Positions 61,147 through 61,274 of a stretch of 61,274 nucleotides of DNA are shown one piece after another. This DNA comes from an uncultured Clostridia bacterium (lineage in GTDB: Bacteria; Bacillota; Clostridia; Oscillospirales; Acutalibacteraceae): the NCBI GenBank assembly GCA_947625485.1, contig CANQOP010000013.1, positions 1-61,274 on the forward strand, given 5' to 3'. How positions within the stretch are numbered: position 1 is the first letter of the stretch; the number at the start of each line of letters is the position of its first letter. The notes under the pieces were generated by a model. That model ran no database searches. It was not told the origin of the DNA and was given only the letters and a program-made list of their open reading frames with translations. The translations under genes and the position numbers were made by a program.

Positions 61147-61274
61147 CACGCACTCGCAAGAGATTACAATGCTGTAATCACTATGAGAACGCGTAATAAG
61201 GACCTTGAAAATTAAACAACGAAAGTACAGAAACCCGTAATGACTTTGAGATACATTAGTGTAGACTTAAAGGA
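61147..61274 (+). other. rrn leader: rRNA operon leader (pre-16S), cut by the window end
   Basis: The transcript start is expected near 61147. GATTACA/TGTAATC forms a small hairpin (61162-61179), and GGACCTTGAAAATTAAACAA resembles the conserved leader found shortly before 16S rRNA genes in Firmicutes. The 16S gene itself lies beyond the window. Confidence 0.65.

Overview
The window looks like chromosome of an AT-rich Gram-positive gut bacterium of the Oscillospiraceae (Ruminococcus type). The best clue is a secreted GH13 alpha-amylase carrying a starch-binding module and a C-terminal dockerin, the architecture of the amylosome of starch-degrading ruminococci such as R. bromii. Sortase-assembled pili, BspA-type leucine-rich repeats, a type I-C CRISPR system and strong TTGACA/TATAAT promoters agree with this. 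The genus is inferred; there is no rRNA sequence inside the window to confirm it.

Region 1 (1-19175) is the right part of an integrated mobile element. It opens in the 3' end of a group II intron that interrupts a large conjugative-element helicase gene, followed by an Rpn-type nuclease gene. A long minus-strand cargo operon follows (17600 down to 1725): ParA/ParB, an AbrB-type regulator, two DNA methylases, a Lar anti-restriction protein, two ASCH proteins, two radical SAM proteins, a PAPS-reductase-like protein, two YopX proteins, four cytosolic LRR mini-proteins and many small unknowns. At the right end is a tyrosine integrase fused to an XRE DNA-binding domain. It is followed by the 3' half of a tRNA-Val gene, which I read as the attachment-site scar. 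Intact tRNAs Asp, Phe, Gly and Cys follow.

Region 2 (19700-34940) has a secreted transglutaminase-like protein and a truncated secreted protein. Then comes a complete type I-C locus (cas3-cas5c-cas8c-cas7c-cas4-cas1-cas2) with a 72-repeat, 71-spacer array. One spacer matches the mobile element in this same window perfectly, one matches with a single mismatch, and a third is clearly related. All three protospacers are preceded by CTC. The host thus carries immunity against an element that it also hosts.

Region 3 (35100-49610) is cell-surface biology: a pilus operon (giant tip adhesin, backbone pilin, two sortases), an Fn3 protein, an M23/SpoIIQ-like peptidase whose ribosome-binding site lies in a perfect hairpin, the dockerin amylase, and a secreted glycerophosphodiester phosphodiesterase.

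Region 4 (49650-59960) is a sulfur locus. A minus-strand five-gene operon encodes CysD, a CysN-CysC fusion, a sulfotransferase-like protein and a two-component system. A divergent operon encodes a sulfate ABC importer. Together they would take up sulfate, make PAPS and transfer sulfate to an unknown acceptor; no sulfite-forming or sulfite-reducing gene is present here. The window closes with a cytidylate-kinase-like gene and the promoter and leader of an rRNA operon.
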